64,000 nt of DNA. Source: Rhodeus uyekii (lineage: Eukaryota > Chordata > Actinopteri > Cypriniformes > Acheilognathidae). Positions 61,671 to 64,000 of the stretch are shown here, one piece after another. Below the pieces are notes generated by a model, which saw only the letters and a list, made by a program, of their open reading frames with translations, had not been told where the DNA came from and ran no database searches. The position numbers and the translations under genes are program-made. The stretch covers positions 952,501 to 1,016,500 of the forward strand of contig JAWRVZ010000216.1 in the NCBI GenBank assembly GCA_037043235.1, given 5' to 3'. The stretch's first letter is position 1. Each line of letters begins with the position of its first letter.

Positions 61671-62039
61671 TATATACTGCTGACCAAAAAGCAAAAACAA
61701 AAAAGCTACATTATCAGAGGAACATATAGTTTCTGTTCAAAGTGAAATGTATACATATCCTGTGGGCCTCCATATCCTGTGGAAAACTAACATACGCCTA
61801 TCCTGTGGACCTCCATATCCTGTTTGTATAACACACACATTTGTTCATACAGGTTATAATCTAGCTTTTACACTAAAAAAATAATACAACAGATATTGAA
61901 TGAATGATGAAAAATAATACAGATACATAATCCAAATGATTATGAATTCTAATAAAGAAAAATAGTATTAAGTAAAACAATTTTAGTCTTCATCCTCCCT
62001 TGCAAGACAACGAGTGATTGATTTTATTGAATGGTGCAT

Positions 62040-63110
62040 CCGTCCTTCATGGTTTGAATGAAAATATGGATAGAGATCATAAAGCTTCCACTAGCATTTC
62101 AAATGAAAAAAAAAAAAGAAGCTAGCTCCTCAGTAGTGTTGAGGAAGGGAGAGTATGGTGGAAGGTATTGCAGTAAAAATTGTGCGGGCTCAGGAAATCA
62201 GGTTTTTGGACCAGAGTAGATCGGTGTAAAGATGCATTGTCCCAGATGTCAATGAATCTTATAATGCTTTTCCCTCATCCTACTCTTCTTCTTACTACAA
62301 TGTTACCTTATTTTTTGTTGAAGACAAGAAAACTCACCTGATGCATTCTTATAGTGCTTACACCTGGTTGTTTAGTTCATGATGGCTGTGTTTGATTGGT
62401 TGTTTTATAGGTGTAATATTTTGGAAAGCAGTAAAGAAATGGCAAAGAAGTGTCATCATGTTAGATTTTTGTATCTAATGTAGAGGTGTGTGTAGTGTTT
62501 TGCAAAAACTGTGAGGCAGCTGCATGTGCTTATAGATCTGGTATAGATCTACTATTTCTTATATTTTACATTTTAGTGTGTAAGCAATTTAAAAAAAAAG
62601 AAAAGAAAAAGCAACTGTAATACAGTGAATGAAAAGTAAGCAGGCTGTCATTACCTGGTGACCCATTGTAACTGGAGCTCTGGGAGAGAGAAGAAACCCC
62701 ATACTCTAGCTTTTGTGCTAACGAAATTGTTAATGCTAGTTTTTCATACATTCTCATTTGGATGTAATAGGGAGGTGGTGTCAGGAATCACTGTAAATAA
62801 CAGGACCCAAGCATTGAGACAAGCACTGAATGGTGAATGGCATTTAAATGGCAGTGTTTTTCTAAATGAAACACTAATGAAAACTTTTTGTTTTTGAATC
62901 TCTAATGTAGATAACTGTGTTTAGCCTTTTGTAAAATGTGTGTTTTACAATTGCAAACTAATTGTAAAACATATGATGTTCTTGTAGTTTTACAAACTTG
63001 GTCTGAAGATTAGATACCTGAGTGAACGGTTTCCCTGAGTGGGTCTCATCTACTACTTTTAGTGTGTAAGCAATTTTAACAAAATGTAAAATAATTGAGA
63101 AAATTCTTAT
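62040..63110 (-). mobile_element. Tc1/IS630-type DDE transposon remnant
   Basis: Minus-strand translation near 62250-62100 gives FIDIWDNASLHRS, which holds the second catalytic Asp, then a decayed strand leading to the IEE-type end. Downstream non-coding sequence contains several 'ttttacaattgcaaactaat'-like and 'tagtgtgtaagcaatttt' segments, the latter present twice (62573 and 63060). The block order matches 27424-27620. Confidence 0.5.
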
Positions 63111-63689
63111 TTTGCCTTTAATTTAATTTGTGCTTAAAAATATTATTACCTAAACCTCTCACATCTATCATATCTAATTTATCACTTTTTCAACCATCCA
63201 TTGCATAAACAATCTGCTGGAGTGTAAAAAGGAAGTAAAGACTACAGGTATTTGATCCTGTTGCCCTTTCAGCATAAGGGGAACACTTTCCCATAATGGT
63301 TTCAGAAAGGCAAACAAAGAAGGGGCAGGGTGGTTCCTAAAGGTTACTGAGATACCTCATGCACATTGTAAAAATGCGTGATTAGGGACGAGAAAAAAAT
63401 GGCATACAAGATTTTAGATAAATATAGAAACATGCAATGAGGCAAGGGGCATGTTGTAATGGAAATGACTTCACTGAAAAGAATGACCATGGAAATATAG
63501 TGAAAGTTTCTTTGTATAGATATTTTCTGTATTTTTTATTATAAAAAATGCAATCAGTTACATACTGAATATTTCAATCTTTATTTCATTTTTCTTATAT
63601 TTTTAGATTATTAAGACCTTGCTGGTAAATGAAAGTACAATTCACTTTTAACACAAAAAACAAACAAAAAAAAAAACGTTTAAACCAGA

Positions 63690-64000
63690 CCAGACCTAAC
63701 TAGATTCAATATTTGATTTGAATTGTTGTCAATATCATAATCATGCACTGTTTGGCTGTTGGTCAGAGGAGAACTGGTCCCCCGGCTGAGCCTGGTTTCT
63801 CCAAGGTTTTTTTCTCTATTCTATTCTTCATTCATTCCGTCACCTGCTGGAGTTTTGGTTTCTTGCCGCTGTCGCCTATGGCTTGCTCAGTTGGGGACAC
63901 ATAACACTTAAAATTATTCAATTGTATTGATTCGCCTGCTCTTTTAGAGCTGCTGTTCAGCCAAACAAATTTTGTTTATATGGTTTTCCTGTGACCACTG
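63690..64000 (+). mobile_element. L2 LINE 3' end, cut by the window edge
   Basis: Matches 59840-60140 of the long L2 copy (catgcactgtttggctgttg, gagaactggtcccccg, gctgctgttcagccaaacaa). It continues off the right edge. Confidence 0.85.

Overview
The window is vertebrate nuclear DNA, almost certainly from a teleost fish and most likely a cypriniform. The reasons are split genes with GT/AG introns, very AT-rich non-coding DNA with long microsatellites, and a repeat load typical of these fish: Tc1, Tigger and hAT DNA transposons, L2, Rex1/CR1-like and Tx1-like LINEs, tRNA-derived SINEs, DIRS and Ty3/gypsy elements. No bacterial-type operon, CRISPR array or functional RNA gene was seen.

Three host genes are supported. 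(1) Nine 3'-terminal exons of med24 (Mediator subunit 24) lie on the + strand at 1279-10147 and splice into an open frame of 420 residues plus a stop; the 5' part of the gene lies off the left edge. (2) A complete five-exon csf3 (granulocyte colony-stimulating factor, 207 aa) lies on the - strand at 20049-22900, tail-to-tail with med24, with a TATA box and a possible NF-kB site upstream and an AU-rich 3' UTR. (3) A single-coding-exon LRRC3-family membrane protein, probably lrrc3c, lies on the - strand at 36718-37518. Order and relative orientation match the mammalian LRRC3C - CSF3 - MED24 neighbourhood, but nothing resembling the intervening GSDMA or PSMD3 was found.

The rest is mostly mobile DNA. 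The med24 introns hold a LINE 3' end with an expanded G-rich minisatellite (5635-6315) and an internally deleted Tigger element (8254-9404). At 11121-14965 a Tigger-like remnant is followed by a Tc1 element that is itself split by a Rex1/CR1-like LINE. Other Tc1-type remnants lie at 17638-18937, 25790-26952, 27424-27620 and 62040-63110. At 29340-30647 an LTR-element remnant carries a small hAT element with a perfect 8-bp target duplication. Three strong palindromic repeats lie at 41496-41657, 42045-42171 and 55820-56010.

The most striking structure is 45258-55301. It is one Ty3/gypsy chromovirus-type insertion with two LTRs and a perfect TTAGC target duplication, but its interior is a head-to-tail near-triplication with a 3,410-bp period. 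All three pol copies carry the same ~324-bp inversion of the integrase zinc-finger region and a broken reverse-transcriptase frame. The right end (56540-64000) is a patchwork of DIRS, L2, Tx1-like LINE and DDE-transposon fragments. I see no new multi-gene system; the notable items are the rearranged retroelement, the minisatellite-bearing LINE, and the csf3 locus with its likely control signals.
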